A DNA stretch of 64,000 bases from Sphaerisporangium rubeum (GCF_014207705.1 NZ_JACHIU010000001.1:2348501-2412500), one strand, 5' to 3'; counted from the stretch's first letter, positions 1 through 8,380 are shown. Notes: generated by a model from the sequence alone, not told the origin. Numbers and translations: made by a program.

Positions 1-186
1 GCGTCCGACCTCGCCGACCGCGATGCCGCGGCGGATCAGCTCGCCGTACACCCTCGCCGCGGTGGAGCCGGCGATGCCGTGCCTGCGGGCGAACTGCCGC
101 TGCGGCGGTAGCCGGTCCCCGGGCCTGAGGCGACCGGAGGCGACCTCTGCCGCGAGCGCGTCCGCGATCCGCCGGAAGTCGTCCAT
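1..186 (-). CDS. MocR/GntR-type regulator, 5' end only (cut by window edge)
   Basis: Only the first 62 codons are inside the window, read leftward from an ATG at 186. They encode a GntR winged helix-turn-helix: residues about 20-30 read LRPGDRLPPQR, then STAARVYGEL and RGIAVGEVGR. This wording is typical of the MocR/PdxR subfamily, in which the HTH is followed by a class I aminotransferase-like PLP domain; that domain would lie outside the window. It is divergent from the hydrolase-SDR pair across a roughly 105-bp region carrying repeated half-sites, so it probably controls itself or those genes. The MocR assignment rests on the N-terminus alone. Confidence 0.8.
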   Translation of the reverse strand, partial: MDDFRRIADALAAEVASGRLRPGDRLPPQRQFARRHGIAGSTAARVYGELIRRGIAVGEVGR

Positions 187-202
187 GTCACCTCTGGTCG
201 CT

Positions 203-235
203 ATTGCTCCGAGTGCAATTTCTCTATTGCACCGA
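203..235. promoter_or_regulatory. Repeated ATTGC half-sites in the MocR/hydrolase divergent promoter
   Basis: ATTGCTCCGAG at 203-213 recurs as ATTGCACCGAG at 225-235, giving a direct repeat with a 22-bp (about two helical turns) period. The first copy also forms an inverted repeat, ATTGC-N7-GCAAT (203-219). Regulators of the MocR type commonly bind such repeats next to their own gene, so this is a plausible operator. Binding is inferred only from layout. Confidence 0.5.
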
Positions 236-292
236 GATATTGCCGCTAATAGCATCGACCTGTCAAGGCTGGCCGAACAGGAGAGATTCACG

Positions 293-1117
293 GTGGACAC
301 CTTCATCACCGGTCAGATCGCTATCGCTTATGACGACCACAATCCCGAGGGCACTGGGCCGCCGCTGATGCTCGTCCACGGGCACCCGTTCGACCGTTCG
401 ATGTGGGCACCCCAGGTCGAGCATCTCGGCCGGGACGGACGCCGGGTGATCGTCCCGGATCTGCGTGGCTACGGCCGCAGCAGCGTCGTCCCGGGAAAGA
501 CGCCACTTCAGACCTTCGCCCAGGACATCGCCGCACTTCTCGACCACCTCGACGTCGCAGAGGTCGTCCTCGGCGGCCTGTCCATGGGTGGACAGATCGT
601 CATGGAGTTTCATCGCCTGTTCCCGGACCGGCTGCGCGGGCTGGTGCTCGCCGCTACCGCCCCGCAGGCGGAGACCGAAGAAGGCAGGCGGATCCGCAAC
701 GCCACGGCCGACCGGCTGCTGCGGGAGGGGTTGGACGGTTACGCGGAGGAGGTCCTGGCCAAGATGGTGGCGCCGGCCAGTATCCGGCGGTCCTCCGCGG
801 TGGCCGAGCATGTCATCGGAATGATGCGGAGGACGCCTCCGGAGGGTGCGGCCGCCGCACTGCGAGGCCGCGCCGAGCGTCCCGACTACCTGGCGTCATT
901 GTCGCGCGTCCGCGTGCCCACCCTCATCGTCGTCGGCAGCGATGACGAGTTCACCCCGATCGGTGACGCCCGGCTCATGCACGAGGTCATCCCGGGCTCC
1001 GCGCTCGTCGTCATCGAGGACACCGCGCACATGCCCAACCTCGAACGGCCGGCCGAGTTCAACGCGGCGCTGAGCAGGTTCCTCGACTCGATCTCCCGCA
1101 GGCGACGAGCCCTATGA
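293..1117 (+). CDS. Alpha/beta-fold hydrolase
   Basis: 274-residue alpha/beta hydrolase of the haloperoxidase/esterase superfamily. Visible signatures are the oxyanion segment LMLVHGHPFDRSMW (about 24-37), the nucleophile elbow GLSMGG with Ser97, the acid in VVGSDDEF and the C-terminal histidine in DTAHMP, so the catalytic triad looks intact. The open frame extends upstream, but the GTG at 293 is preferred because AGGAGA lies about 8 nt before it and the homologous fold begins there. It overlaps the following SDR by ATGA, implying translational coupling. The natural substrate cannot be told from sequence. Confidence 0.85.
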   Translation: MDTFITGQIAIAYDDHNPEGTGPPLMLVHGHPFDRSMWAPQVEHLGRDGRRVIVPDLRGYGRSSVVPGKTPLQTFAQDIAALLDHLDVAEVVLGGLSMGGQIVMEFHRLFPDRLRGLVLAATAPQAETEEGRRIRNATADRLLREGLDGYAEEVLAKMVAPASIRRSSAVAEHVIGMMRRTPPEGAAAALRGRAERPDYLASLSRVRVPTLIVVGSDDEFTPIGDARLMHEVIPGSALVVIEDTAHMPNLERPAEFNAALSRFLDSISRRRRAL

Positions 1118-1881
1118 CCATGACCGCGTTCGTCACCGGCGCCAGCAGTGGCTTCGGCGCCGCGATCACCCGCCGCCTCGCGGCCGACGGCGTCCGCGTC
1201 GTCGCGTCGGCGCGGAGAGCGGACCTGCTCGCCAAGGCGGCGGCCGGCCACCCGGGCACCGTCCACCCTCTTGGACTGGACGTCCGGGACAGGGCCGCGG
1301 TCGAGCAGGCGATCGCGTCTCTGCCGGCCGAGTTCGCCGAGATCGACCTGCTGGTCAACAACGCCGGCCTCGCCAAGGGTCTGCTCCCCGCTCAAGACGC
1401 CGACCTGGATGACTGGGACCAGATGCTCGACACCAACTGCAGGGGCCTCATGTACTGCACCCGGGCGATCCTTCCCGGCATGGTGGCACGCGGCCGGGGC
1501 CACGTGGTCAACGTGGGCTCGGTCGCCGGCACCTACCCCTACCCCGGCGGCAACGTCTACGGCGCGAGCAAGGCGTTCGTCCACCAGTTCAGCCAGAACC
1601 TGCGGAGCGACCTGCACGGCACCGGCGTCCGCGTCACCTGCGTCGAACCCGGCATGTGTGGGGACACCGAGTTCTCCACCGTGCGCTTCGGCGGGGATCG
1701 GGAGCGGGCCCGGGCCCTCTATGCCGGGATGCGGCCGCTCGGCCCCGCCGACATCGCCGAGGCCGTGTCCTGGGCCGCATCGCTGCCGGCGCACGTCAAC
1801 GTCAACGTCATCGAGCTCATGCCCGTCACCCAGAGCTTCGCACCGTTCCAGGTGCACCGAAGCCCTCCCGTGCCGTCCTGA
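1114..1881 (+). CDS. Short-chain dehydrogenase (YdfG-like SDR)
   Basis: 255-residue classical SDR. The Rossmann motif TGASSGFG (8-15), the NNAG motif (about 87-90), the active-site Ser in VGSVAG and YGASK (Tyr/Lys pair) are all present, as is the PG motif EPGM after the sixth strand. The arrangement is closest to NADP-dependent 3-hydroxy acid/serine dehydrogenases of the YdfG group (family knowledge). The start ATG overlaps the stop of the hydrolase, so the two probably form one operon under the divergent promoter beside the MocR regulator. Substrate unknown. Confidence 0.85.
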   Translation: MTMTAFVTGASSGFGAAITRRLAADGVRVVASARRADLLAKAAAGHPGTVHPLGLDVRDRAAVEQAIASLPAEFAEIDLLVNNAGLAKGLLPAQDADLDDWDQMLDTNCRGLMYCTRAILPGMVARGRGHVVNVGSVAGTYPYPGGNVYGASKAFVHQFSQNLRSDLHGTGVRVTCVEPGMCGDTEFSTVRFGGDRERARALYAGMRPLGPADIAEAVSWAASLPAHVNVNVIELMPVTQSFAPFQVHRSPPVPS

Positions 1882-1917
1882 TCCAGGCGACCGGCGCGTG
1901 ACGGTGCGTTCTCGGGG

Positions 1918-2073
1918 TCAGTTCGACCAGGTGTATCCGGCTACTGTCACCTGGCCCCGCTTACCGCCTGCGATGTGATCGGCCACGGCATGGACAGGGA
2001 CCGAGAACGTGATGCCGGCGGCGATGAGGGCCGCGGTGGTGAGCAGTTTTCCAGCCCGGGTCCTTGGCGCCAT
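1918..2073 (-). CDS. Small secreted peptide (51 aa)
   Basis: A 51-codon frame starting ATG at 2073 with AAGGGAG about 8 nt upstream. It begins MAPRTRAGK, a basic n-region, followed by a hydrophobic core (LLTTAALIAAGITF) and a signal-peptidase-like SVPVHA site. The mature product would be only about 22-23 residues ending in VTVAGYTWSN. It lies downstream of, and on the same strand as, the GH5 gene, 121 bp after it. No family was recognised; function unknown. The frame is supported by the ribosome-binding site and the textbook signal peptide, not by homology. Confidence 0.55.
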   Translation of the reverse strand: MAPRTRAGKLLTTAALIAAGITFSVPVHAVADHIAGGKRGQVTVAGYTWSN

Positions 2074-2194
2074 GAGACGTCTCCCTTCGAGAATTCCAGA
2101 CGATTCCTGTGTTCCCCGGCGCCGAGCACACAGCGCGAGCTCGGCGCCGGGGGTGCGCTGTACCGGCGGATCGGCGGTCATGCCGGGACGGCCG

Positions 2195-3751
2195 TCAGAT
2201 CATCGTGCTGCGTGACCACTGTTGGTTGGTGCCGCCGTTGCACGTGTACTGCTTGAGGATCACGCGGTCCGCGGTCGAGGCGGCCGGGACGTCCACGCAT
2301 TTGCCGCTGTGGCGTGCGCGGAGCTGGAAGTAGTCGCCGTTGGGGACCATCTGGAACTGCTGGTTGGCGCCGGTGCCGCAGGTGTACTGGATGAGTTCGG
2401 CGCCGTCGGCGGTCGAGGCGCCTGTCACGTCGAGGCACTTTCCGCTGTGACGGGCGACGATTCGCCAGTAGCCGCTGCCGGCGTCCACGAAGCGCCACTG
2501 TTGCCAGGCGTTGCCGCCGTAGAGGGTCTGGTCGACGCGTGCGTTGTTGCTGGTGCTCGCGTCCTGGACGTCCATGGCCTTGTTGCTGTGGCGCGCGTTC
2601 AGGCGGTAGAACGCCGACGGGTTCGGCGTCGGGGTCAGGGTCGGCGTCGGCGTCGGGGTGGGGGTCTGGTTGCCGACGGTGTCGCCCCAGCCGTAGCGGA
2701 TGCGGTCGGCGCCGGACTGGTTGCGGACGGCCAGGGTGAGGTTGGTGCCGCTGCCGCCGAGGGAGTACATCGAGTAGTGGTCGTAGCCGAGGTTCGCGGT
2801 CGGCTTGCCGCCGAGGGCCGGCCAGTACGTGCCGCCCATCTGGTTGTCCCGCATGACCTGGGCCATGGCGCGGATGTAGCGCACGAAGTTGTCGGTGCCG
2901 GCCGGGTCGGCGTAGTTGAGGCCGGTGGACATCGGCGCGCCGTATTCGGTGGCGATGGCGCGGGAGGCGCAGTTGCCGAGCAGCGACTGGATGTGGCTCC
3001 GGAAGCCGTCGTAGGTCATCGCGCTGTAGAAGAAGGCGTAGTAGTGGAAGGACAGCAGCGTCGAGTTGAAGCGGCTGTCGTTGCAGATGTCGCGGAGGTC
3101 CTGGCTGAAGCCGGTGCCGCCGATGAGCACCCGGCCGGGCACCGCGCTGGTGTGGGTGCTGAGCCAGTTCGCCGCCACGTTGCGCCAGTCCGCGGACGAG
3201 TAGCCGTGCGGCTCGTTCATCGGCTCGAAGTAGACGTTGCCGTTCGAGCCGTAGGTGTTGGTCACGGTGGACCACATCGAGTTCCACGCGGCGAGGTTCG
3301 TGATCCTGCCGCCGGAGGCGGCGCCGTCCTCCCAATAGGCCAGGATGACCTTGAATCCGCGGTCGGCGGCGGCGTCGATGGCGCCGCGGTAGGAATTCCA
3401 CCACGTCGTGTTGGCCACCGTGTGGGTGTTGATCGGCAACCGGACGGTGTTGACCCCCATGATGTATTCCATGTGGTCGTAGAGCGAGTTGGCCTTGGCC
3501 CGCACTGTCGCGTTGCTGTCGGACTGGCTCAGGCCCTGCAGGACGAGCGGGCCGGTGCTGAAGTTGTCACCGAACACGGCCCAGTTCATGCCTCGGAAGT
3601 GGCCGGTGGCGGCATTGGCCGACGGCGCGGAGACGAGGGCTGCCGCCGCGGTGAGCGTGGTCACCACGAGAGCGATCAGCAGCCGGCGTAACGGCGGGGT
3701 GTTCCGCGATGGTCCTGACGAGTAGCCAGCAGACGCCATGGTCAGTGCCAT
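2195..3751 (-). CDS. Secreted GH5 glycoside hydrolase with C-terminal CBM13
   Basis: Secreted enzyme of about 518 residues. A basic n-region and hydrophobic stretch (LLIALVVTTLTAAAALVSA) ending SANA form the signal peptide. The catalytic domain is GH5-like: the acid/base Glu sits in FEPMNEPHG and the probable nucleophile Glu in IATEYGAP. A Thr-Pro linker (TPTPTPTPTLTPTP) joins it to a ricin-type beta-trefoil (CBM13) with repeated GKCLDV/NQQW elements. It should cleave a beta-glucan or beta-mannan outside the cell; which one is unclear. Several in-frame starts exist (3793, 3763, 3751, 3739); 3751 has GGGA 6 nt upstream, but none is decisive. Candidate operators lie 90-400 bp upstream. Confidence 0.85.
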   Translation of the reverse strand: MALTMASAGYSSGPSRNTPPLRRLLIALVVTTLTAAAALVSAPSANAATGHFRGMNWAVFGDNFSTGPLVLQGLSQSDSNATVRAKANSLYDHMEYIMGVNTVRLPINTHTVANTTWWNSYRGAIDAAADRGFKVILAYWEDGAASGGRITNLAAWNSMWSTVTNTYGSNGNVYFEPMNEPHGYSSADWRNVAANWLSTHTSAVPGRVLIGGTGFSQDLRDICNDSRFNSTLLSFHYYAFFYSAMTYDGFRSHIQSLLGNCASRAIATEYGAPMSTGLNYADPAGTDNFVRYIRAMAQVMRDNQMGGTYWPALGGKPTANLGYDHYSMYSLGGSGTNLTLAVRNQSGADRIRYGWGDTVGNQTPTPTPTPTLTPTPNPSAFYRLNARHSNKAMDVQDASTSNNARVDQTLYGGNAWQQWRFVDAGSGYWRIVARHSGKCLDVTGASTADGAELIQYTCGTGANQQFQMVPNGDYFQLRARHSGKCVDVPAASTADRVILKQYTCNGGTNQQWSRSTMI

Positions 3752-3838
3752 GAATTGTCCCATCACTAGATCTGAATGGCGCCGAACGCGCATCCTGTAT
3801 CCGCAGCGGAAGTGAAGGTTACATCGGCGTTACGACAG

Positions 3839-3852
3839 TGTGAGCGGTCACA
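3839..3852. promoter_or_regulatory. Palindrome TGTGA-N4-TCACA upstream of the GH5 gene
   Basis: A perfect 5-bp inverted repeat, TGTGA GCGG TCACA, about 90 bp upstream of the GH5 start. Its position suits an operator or activator site. The half-site resembles those of CRP-family proteins, but the regulator is unknown. Confidence 0.4.
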
Positions 3853-4123
3853 ACTGTGCGGTCAAGATTCGAAAGGCGGCTGCCGGCCTGGATGACTTGA
3901 GGGGAAAAGTCGTGGTTCATCGATGACGGCGAGGGTGTGCCAATGGAGGCAAGTGCACGGGATGCCGGCGTCAAGCCTCGAACTACGGGTGATGTCCACT
4001 TTCTCCTGCTCGGACAGCGCGTCGAGTTGGGTCGCGGTCCCAGGGCACTGTCCGGTTGCCGCTCGCGCGGGCTCTCAGGCGCTTGTCGTCGGACACCTGC
4101 GACTGTTTCCTGAGGAAGCGAGA

Positions 4124-4148
4124 TGAAAGTTCACACGTGAAAGTTTCA
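4124..4148. promoter_or_regulatory. TGAAAGTT(T)CA palindromes, GAAAxTTTC-type operator
   Basis: TGAAAGTTCA (4124-4133) is followed by the perfect palindrome TGAAAGTTTCA (4138-4148). GAAAxTTTC is known from promoters of actinomycete xylanase genes, where LacI-type repressors act. Similar boxes precede the sugar ABC transporter at 23.9-24.1 kb, suggesting a shared regulator. The site is about 390 bp from the GH5 start, which is rather far. Confidence 0.4.
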
Positions 4149-4360
4149 ACTACAGGCCCTTCGTCGCGAAGGTGTGTCGATGCCGATATCCCGCGGCAGG
4201 CCTCCCCGGCGGCTCACGCCATCGCCACCGGCATCCGTCGGCAGCGACTTTCCGTATTTACTCGATCACACCACACACCGTCATTTCAAGAGAGAGGAAG
4301 TCCGGGTAGACGCATTATGTGAGCGCTAACATCACCTGACGCGAGCGGCACCAAGCCGGG

Positions 4361-4750
4361 TCAGTGCTCGGCAGTTCGCCACCACGTCAGGTTGGCGGCC
4401 GCCTGGGACACCGGTTCGATGAGCTCCCAGGCCTCGGCGATCAGGCCGTTGTCGAGGCGCCAGATGTCGACGACCGCGATTTCCGGCCCGGCGCCGGGTA
4501 ACCGCCGGTGGGAGTACATCGCGACGTGGTCGCCGTCGGCCAGTACATGGTGGATCTCGACCCGCATGCCGGCCAGGGGGACGAGTGCGGCGCGTACGGC
4601 GGCGAGCCATTCCGCTTTGGCCGTCGAGGCCGAGTCCGGCCGGTGGTGGCGGAAGTCGTCGGTCAGCAAGGGCGCCAGTGCGTCGACGTCGCCGGTCGCG
4701 ACCAGGGTCGTCAGGGCCTGCAGGACGATGGTCTTGTTGTCTGTGGTCAC
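4361..4750 (-). CDS. SnoaL-like/NTF2-fold protein
   Basis: 129-residue protein of the SnoaL-like (nuclear transport factor 2) fold. It shows the usual helical start (TIVLQALTTLVATGDVDALAPLLTDDFRHHRP), a central Trp-containing segment and the late strand IAVVDIWRLDNGLIAEAWE. Such proteins are small cyclases, isomerases or ligand-binding proteins; no specific role can be assigned. GTG at 4750 is chosen as start because the fold begins directly after it, though no strong ribosome-binding site is visible. It is divergent from the MmyB-like XRE regulator, a common pairing in which the regulator controls the neighbour. Confidence 0.7.
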   Translation of the reverse strand: MTTDNKTIVLQALTTLVATGDVDALAPLLTDDFRHHRPDSASTAKAEWLAAVRAALVPLAGMRVEIHHVLADGDHVAMYSHRRLPGAGPEIAVVDIWRLDNGLIAEAWELIEPVSQAAANLTWWRTAEH

Positions 4751-4838
4751 GGGACGCAGTGTTTCCGGCCGATCGCCACGGTGTCGATGAACTCGCGTTT
4801 CATGGCGCCTCGCTCCACGATGAGTAGCATCGGCGGTC

Positions 4839-5618
4839 ATGTACACGGTCGGGGAACTGCTACGGCAGTGGCGGCATCGCCGGGGGCTCAGCCAGCTCGA
4901 TCTCGCGATCGCCGCCGACGTCTCGGCCCGGCACGTCAGCCTGGTGGAGACCGGCAAGTCCAACCCGAGCGCCGACATGATCCTCCGCCTGGCCGAGCAG
5001 CTCGGCGTGCCGTTGCGTGAGCGCAACCGGCTGTTGCTCGCCGCCGGCTTCGCACCCCGCTATGCCCGGCGACCGCTGGACGGGGACGCGCTGAAGGCGG
5101 CCTGGGACGCGATCGCACGGGTGCTGCGCGCACACGAGCCGTACCCCGCGCTGGTCGTGGATCGCGGCTGGAACATCGTGATGACCAATCGCGCCATCGA
5201 CCCGTTCCTCGCGAACGTCGCCCCCGACCTGCTACGGCCGCCGGTCAACATGGTGCGGCTGGGGCTGGACCCGCGCGGGTTCGCCCCCCGGATCGTCAAT
5301 CTGGCCGAGGTCCGTTCGCTGCTGCGCACCCGCATCGCACGCCAGCTCGCCGCCGCTCCCGACCCCGGGCTCACCGCGCTCTACGAGGAACTGCTGGCAC
5401 CCGGCGGTGAGAATGTGCGCCATCCGGCCGGGTCCGAGATCGCCATCCCGATGATCTTCCGGTTCGGCGAGCGGGAACTACGGCTGTTCTCGACCACCAC
5501 CACGTTCGGCACCCCGCTCGACATCACCCTGGACGAGGTCACGATCGAGTCCTACTACCCGGCGGACGCGGAGAGCGCCGCCTACTTCACCTCCGCCGGT
5601 TCTGGAGCCGGTACGTAG
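4839..5618 (+). CDS. XRE-family regulator with MmyB-like ligand domain
   Basis: 259-residue regulator. Residues about 1-60 are an XRE helix-turn-helix (LLRQWRHRRGLSQLDLAIAA, then RHVSLVETGKSNPS). The rest matches the MmyB-like ligand-binding domain, with the hallmark PALVVDRGWNIVMTNRA at about 105-120 and FSTTTTFGTPLDITLDEVTIES near the end. In Streptomyces, MmyB-type proteins control antibiotic genes with a fatty-acyl ligand in a PAS-like pocket (family knowledge). It is divergent from the SnoaL-like gene, with only 88 bp between starts, so the neighbour is its likeliest target. Confidence 0.85.
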   Translation: MYTVGELLRQWRHRRGLSQLDLAIAADVSARHVSLVETGKSNPSADMILRLAEQLGVPLRERNRLLLAAGFAPRYARRPLDGDALKAAWDAIARVLRAHEPYPALVVDRGWNIVMTNRAIDPFLANVAPDLLRPPVNMVRLGLDPRGFAPRIVNLAEVRSLLRTRIARQLAAAPDPGLTALYEELLAPGGENVRHPAGSEIAIPMIFRFGERELRLFSTTTTFGTPLDITLDEVTIESYYPADAESAAYFTSAGSGAGT

Positions 5619-5774
5619 CCACCCGTCCCGGTGTGCCGGAGCGCGCGCCGGTCCGTGGTGAATGGTCAGCCGCACTCACCGTGTCGGTGCTCCTCGGGCC
5701 CTGACGGTGGTGTGTCGCAGGCGTATGGAAAAGCGCATACGTCGTCGCCACAGGCTTCTGCCTTCGGTGGAGGC

Positions 5775-6404
5775 ATGAATCACAGCGCTTCACTGTCAAT
5801 GCCGGCCCGTCGGAGGCGATGGATCCTGCTCGCCGGTCTGGTGATCGTCGGTGCCGTGATCGCCGCGTCGGTCGCGTGGCGGCCGCTCGTGGCGTCGGCT
5901 CCGCCGGTGCGGCCCGTCCAGTCGGCCGGCGAACGGATCTCGGTGGACGGGAGGGACGGTGTCATCCCTCCCGGGAGGACGGTCTCGGTCTTCGACGACA
6001 AGAAGGCGGCCGTGCGGAATCTCGACCCGGATCTCCTCGATGCCCTGCGCCAGGCGGCGAGGGACGCCGAAGCCGACGGTGTCGGGATCGGGGTCAGCAG
6101 CGGCTGGCGGTCACCGGCCTACCAGCGGCGGTTGCTGCGGGAGGCGGTCCGCAGGTACGGATCGGCGAAAGAGGCCGCGCGGTGGGTGGCCACCCCCGGC
6201 ACGTCCGAACATGTGAAAGGTGAGGCGGTCGACGTCGGCCCGGCAGACGCCGCGTCCTGGCTGTCCAGGCACGGCACGGCCTACGGGCTGTGCCAGATCT
6301 ACGGCAACGAGCCGTGGCATTACGAGTTGCGTCCCGATGCCGTCCACGACGGTTGCCCGCCGATGTACGCCGATCCGACCGAGGACCCGAGGATGCGGCC
6401 CTGA
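5775..6404 (+). CDS. VanY-type D-Ala-D-Ala carboxypeptidase (M15B), membrane-anchored
   Basis: 209 residues starting MNHSASLSMPARRRR, then one membrane segment (about 17-37) and an extracytoplasmic domain. The zinc ligands are present: SEHVKGEAVD (His146, Asp153) and EPWHYE (Glu179, His182), matching SxHxxGxAxD and ExxH of the VanY/DacB M15B peptidases. It should trim the terminal D-Ala of peptidoglycan stems. GGAGG stands unusually close to the chosen ATG; a start farther upstream would destroy the tidy N-terminus. It is followed 79 bp later by a response regulator on the same strand, as in van-type and cell-wall-stress loci. Confidence 0.85.
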   Translation: MNHSASLSMPARRRRWILLAGLVIVGAVIAASVAWRPLVASAPPVRPVQSAGERISVDGRDGVIPPGRTVSVFDDKKAAVRNLDPDLLDALRQAARDAEADGVGIGVSSGWRSPAYQRRLLREAVRRYGSAKEAARWVATPGTSEHVKGEAVDVGPADAASWLSRHGTAYGLCQIYGNEPWHYELRPDAVHDGCPPMYADPTEDPRMRP

Positions 6405-6483
6405 GACCGGTAAGGGTCGTGCGCCGACCGGCGGCGCGGGCTCGCATATGCCGGCGATATGCCGTGGCGCCTACGCTGCGGGT

Positions 6484-7158
6484 ATGCGTGTGCTGATCGT
6501 GGAGGACGAGCCCTACCTGGCCGAGGCCGTACGGGACGGTCTCCGGCTGGAGGCGATCGCCGCCGACATCGCCGGGGACGGCGAGTCCGCACTGGAACTG
6601 CTCAGCGTCAACTCCTACGACCTCGCGGTCCTCGACCGCGACATCCCCGGCCCTTCCGGTGACGAAATCGCGAGGAGCATCGTCGCCTCCGGCAGCGGCA
6701 TGCCGATCCTCATGCTCACCGCCGCCGACCGGATCGACGACAAGGTCTCGGGGTTCGAGCTGGGTGCCGACGACTACCTCACCAAGCCGTTCGAGCTGCG
6801 AGAACTCGTCATGCGGCTGCGCGCGCTCGACCGCAGGCGCGCGCACGCCAGGCCGCCGGTCCGCGAGCTGGCCGGCCTGCGGCTGGACCCCTTCCGCCGT
6901 GAGGTCTACCGCGACGGACGTTACGTCGCGCTGACCCGCAAGCAGTTCGCCGTGCTCGAAGTCCTCGTCGCCGCAGAAGGCGGTGTCGTCAGCGCCGAAG
7001 AGCTCCTGGAGCGGGCCTGGGACGCCAACGCCGACCCGTTCACCAACGCCGTCCGCATCACCGTCTCCGCTTTGCGCAAACGCCTCGGCGAACCCTGGCT
7101 CATCGCCACCGTGCCCGGTGTCGGCTACCGGATCGACGCCGGTGCGGACCCCAGCTGA
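6484..7158 (+). CDS. OmpR-family response regulator, no adjacent kinase
   Basis: 224-residue two-component response regulator. The receiver domain (1-115) has the acidic pocket EDE, the phospho-acceptor Asp51 in VLDRDIPG, and the switch LTA and KPF motifs. The C-terminal winged helix (about 130-220) contains LTRKQFAVLEVLV and ends TVPGVGYRI, as in VanR and other OmpR proteins. The usual partner histidine kinase does not follow; the next gene is the start of an unrelated nuclease operon. Either the kinase is elsewhere or was lost when that operon was inserted. The VanY gene just upstream is a likely target. Confidence 0.88.
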   Translation: MRVLIVEDEPYLAEAVRDGLRLEAIAADIAGDGESALELLSVNSYDLAVLDRDIPGPSGDEIARSIVASGSGMPILMLTAADRIDDKVSGFELGADDYLTKPFELRELVMRLRALDRRRAHARPPVRELAGLRLDPFRREVYRDGRYVALTRKQFAVLEVLVAAEGGVVSAEELLERAWDANADPFTNAVRITVSALRKRLGEPWLIATVPGVGYRIDAGADPS

Positions 7159-7313
7159 CCTGAATGGTGGGGTGAAGGACGGCCAGGAAACCTGTTTGGA
7201 GGGTTTTGTAAGCTCCGAAAAGGAAGATATCTCAGGAATTCCTGCTAGTTACGGCTCGTGCCCGCTACCCTTCGCAAAGTCGCGTTTCAGTGGACTGGTC
7301 GGAGGGGGTCGGT

Positions 7314-8369
7314 GTGGCATTCCCGTGGAGCGAACTCCCGGTGGGGAGGGTGCTCCGCCTCGCTGGACACGATTCCGACATCGATGCGAATGTAATGGAA
7401 TTGTTGCTGGACCCCATGCCTGGGACCGGGCCTGCTGTCGTCACATATGCCGCCGCTGAATGTGAATCGGTTTCGGAGTTCGCGGAGTCCATCCTCCGTG
7501 AGCTGGAAATACTGGCCATCGGGCTTTTCCCCGGCTGGTTACCCGATGGCGAGAGGCTTTCCGGCCCCGGCGGCGGGGGAGTGGCGGCGGCGCGGTCCCT
7601 CGCGATGCGCCTGGCGTCCGGCAGTCGTCATTTCGGACCGTTCCTGGCGGACCTCGCCGGCCGGGCCGTCCAGCACCGAGGTGTGCTGGTCCCCGGCCGG
7701 CGCGGACCTGAGGGACGGTCGTTCCCCGCTGAGATACGGGCCGCCGGACTGGCCCGGGTCGTCGCCGCCACGTTCGGCCGGGACGCGATGGCGCTGGTCG
7801 TCTACGTGCCGGAGAAGCTGACCGGCCACGGGGAGACGGTGCTGGTCGCCGGATGCGAGTGGCTGGCCCATCGCGGCGGCATGGGGATCTGGCTCGTCGG
7901 GCCCGATTTGCACCGCGTCGACACCCGGTACCTGAAGGTGCCGGCGGCGGTCAGACGGCTGGCCGAGGAGATGACGGAGTCGCCGGACACCGGGACCGTG
8001 GGGGTGCCGCCGGTCGCCGGCCGGCCGCATCCGGGGAGCGCGGTGGAGCGGGCCATGGAGGCGGCGCTGGCCGAGTGCGACTGGGCCCATGGCCGGGCCT
8101 GGAATCAGACGTACCAGTCGGCGGACGCGTTGTTCGTCATGATCCGTACGGATCTGATGTGGGTCCGGGAGAAGTGCGTGGTGGAGCTCGACGGGCCGGA
8201 ACACGAGAGATACGCGCAGATGAAGCGGGACCTCGTTCGTGATCGGCATCTGGAGCGTGACGGGTTCACGGTGCTGCGGTTCACCAATCAGCAGGTCAGG
8301 GGTGATCTGCGGGGGGTTCTGCGGCACATTCGGGAAATTCTGCAGGCGCGTCGCCTTGGAAACAGCTAA
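7314..8369 (+). CDS. DUF559/Vsr-fold endonuclease-like protein, first gene of putative defence operon
   Basis: 351 residues. The last 100 fit the DUF559 PD-(D/E)xK nuclease pattern: TDLMWV (Asp280), then VVELDGPEHE (Glu291, Asp293), a basic helix RDRHLERDGF and VLRFT. All expected metal-binding positions are present, so it is probably an active DNA endonuclease. The N-terminal 230 residues match nothing I recognise and may sense or bind a partner. The GTG at 7314 is preferred over that at 7290 because GGAGG lies 8 nt before it. An 11-bp gap leads to the winged-helix gene, which overlaps the ATPase, so the three are very likely one operon. The nuclease call is firm; the defence role is inference. 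Confidence 0.7.
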   Translation: MAFPWSELPVGRVLRLAGHDSDIDANVMELLLDPMPGTGPAVVTYAAAECESVSEFAESILRELEILAIGLFPGWLPDGERLSGPGGGGVAAARSLAMRLASGSRHFGPFLADLAGRAVQHRGVLVPGRRGPEGRSFPAEIRAAGLARVVAATFGRDAMALVVYVPEKLTGHGETVLVAGCEWLAHRGGMGIWLVGPDLHRVDTRYLKVPAAVRRLAEEMTESPDTGTVGVPPVAGRPHPGSAVERAMEAALAECDWAHGRAWNQTYQSADALFVMIRTDLMWVREKCVVELDGPEHERYAQMKRDLVRDRHLERDGFTVLRFTNQQVRGDLRGVLRHIREILQARRLGNS

Positions 8370-8380
8370 GGAGCAGGTCC

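Larger units (their letters stand above)
3752..4360. other. Intergenic region upstream of GH5, about 610 bp
   Basis: No convincing gene: the open frames here lack ribosome-binding sites and recognisable products. It holds the TGTGA-N4-TCACA palindrome, the GAAAGTTTC-type boxes and a LacI-family-like palindrome TGTGAGCGCTAACA at 4318-4331 (one mismatch between halves). The density of operator-like sites suggests that the cellulase-type gene is tightly controlled by sugars. Confidence 0.5.

Noticed and set aside
2222-3691. A 489-codon plus-strand frame opposite the GH5 gene
   Set aside because: Val/Ala/Gly-rich shadow with no recognisable fold; the minus strand encodes a full glycoside hydrolase with signal peptide and CBM13.
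3923-4322. Small open frames upstream of the GH5 gene
   Set aside because: No ribosome-binding site, odd composition and a dense set of operator-like palindromes point to regulatory DNA.
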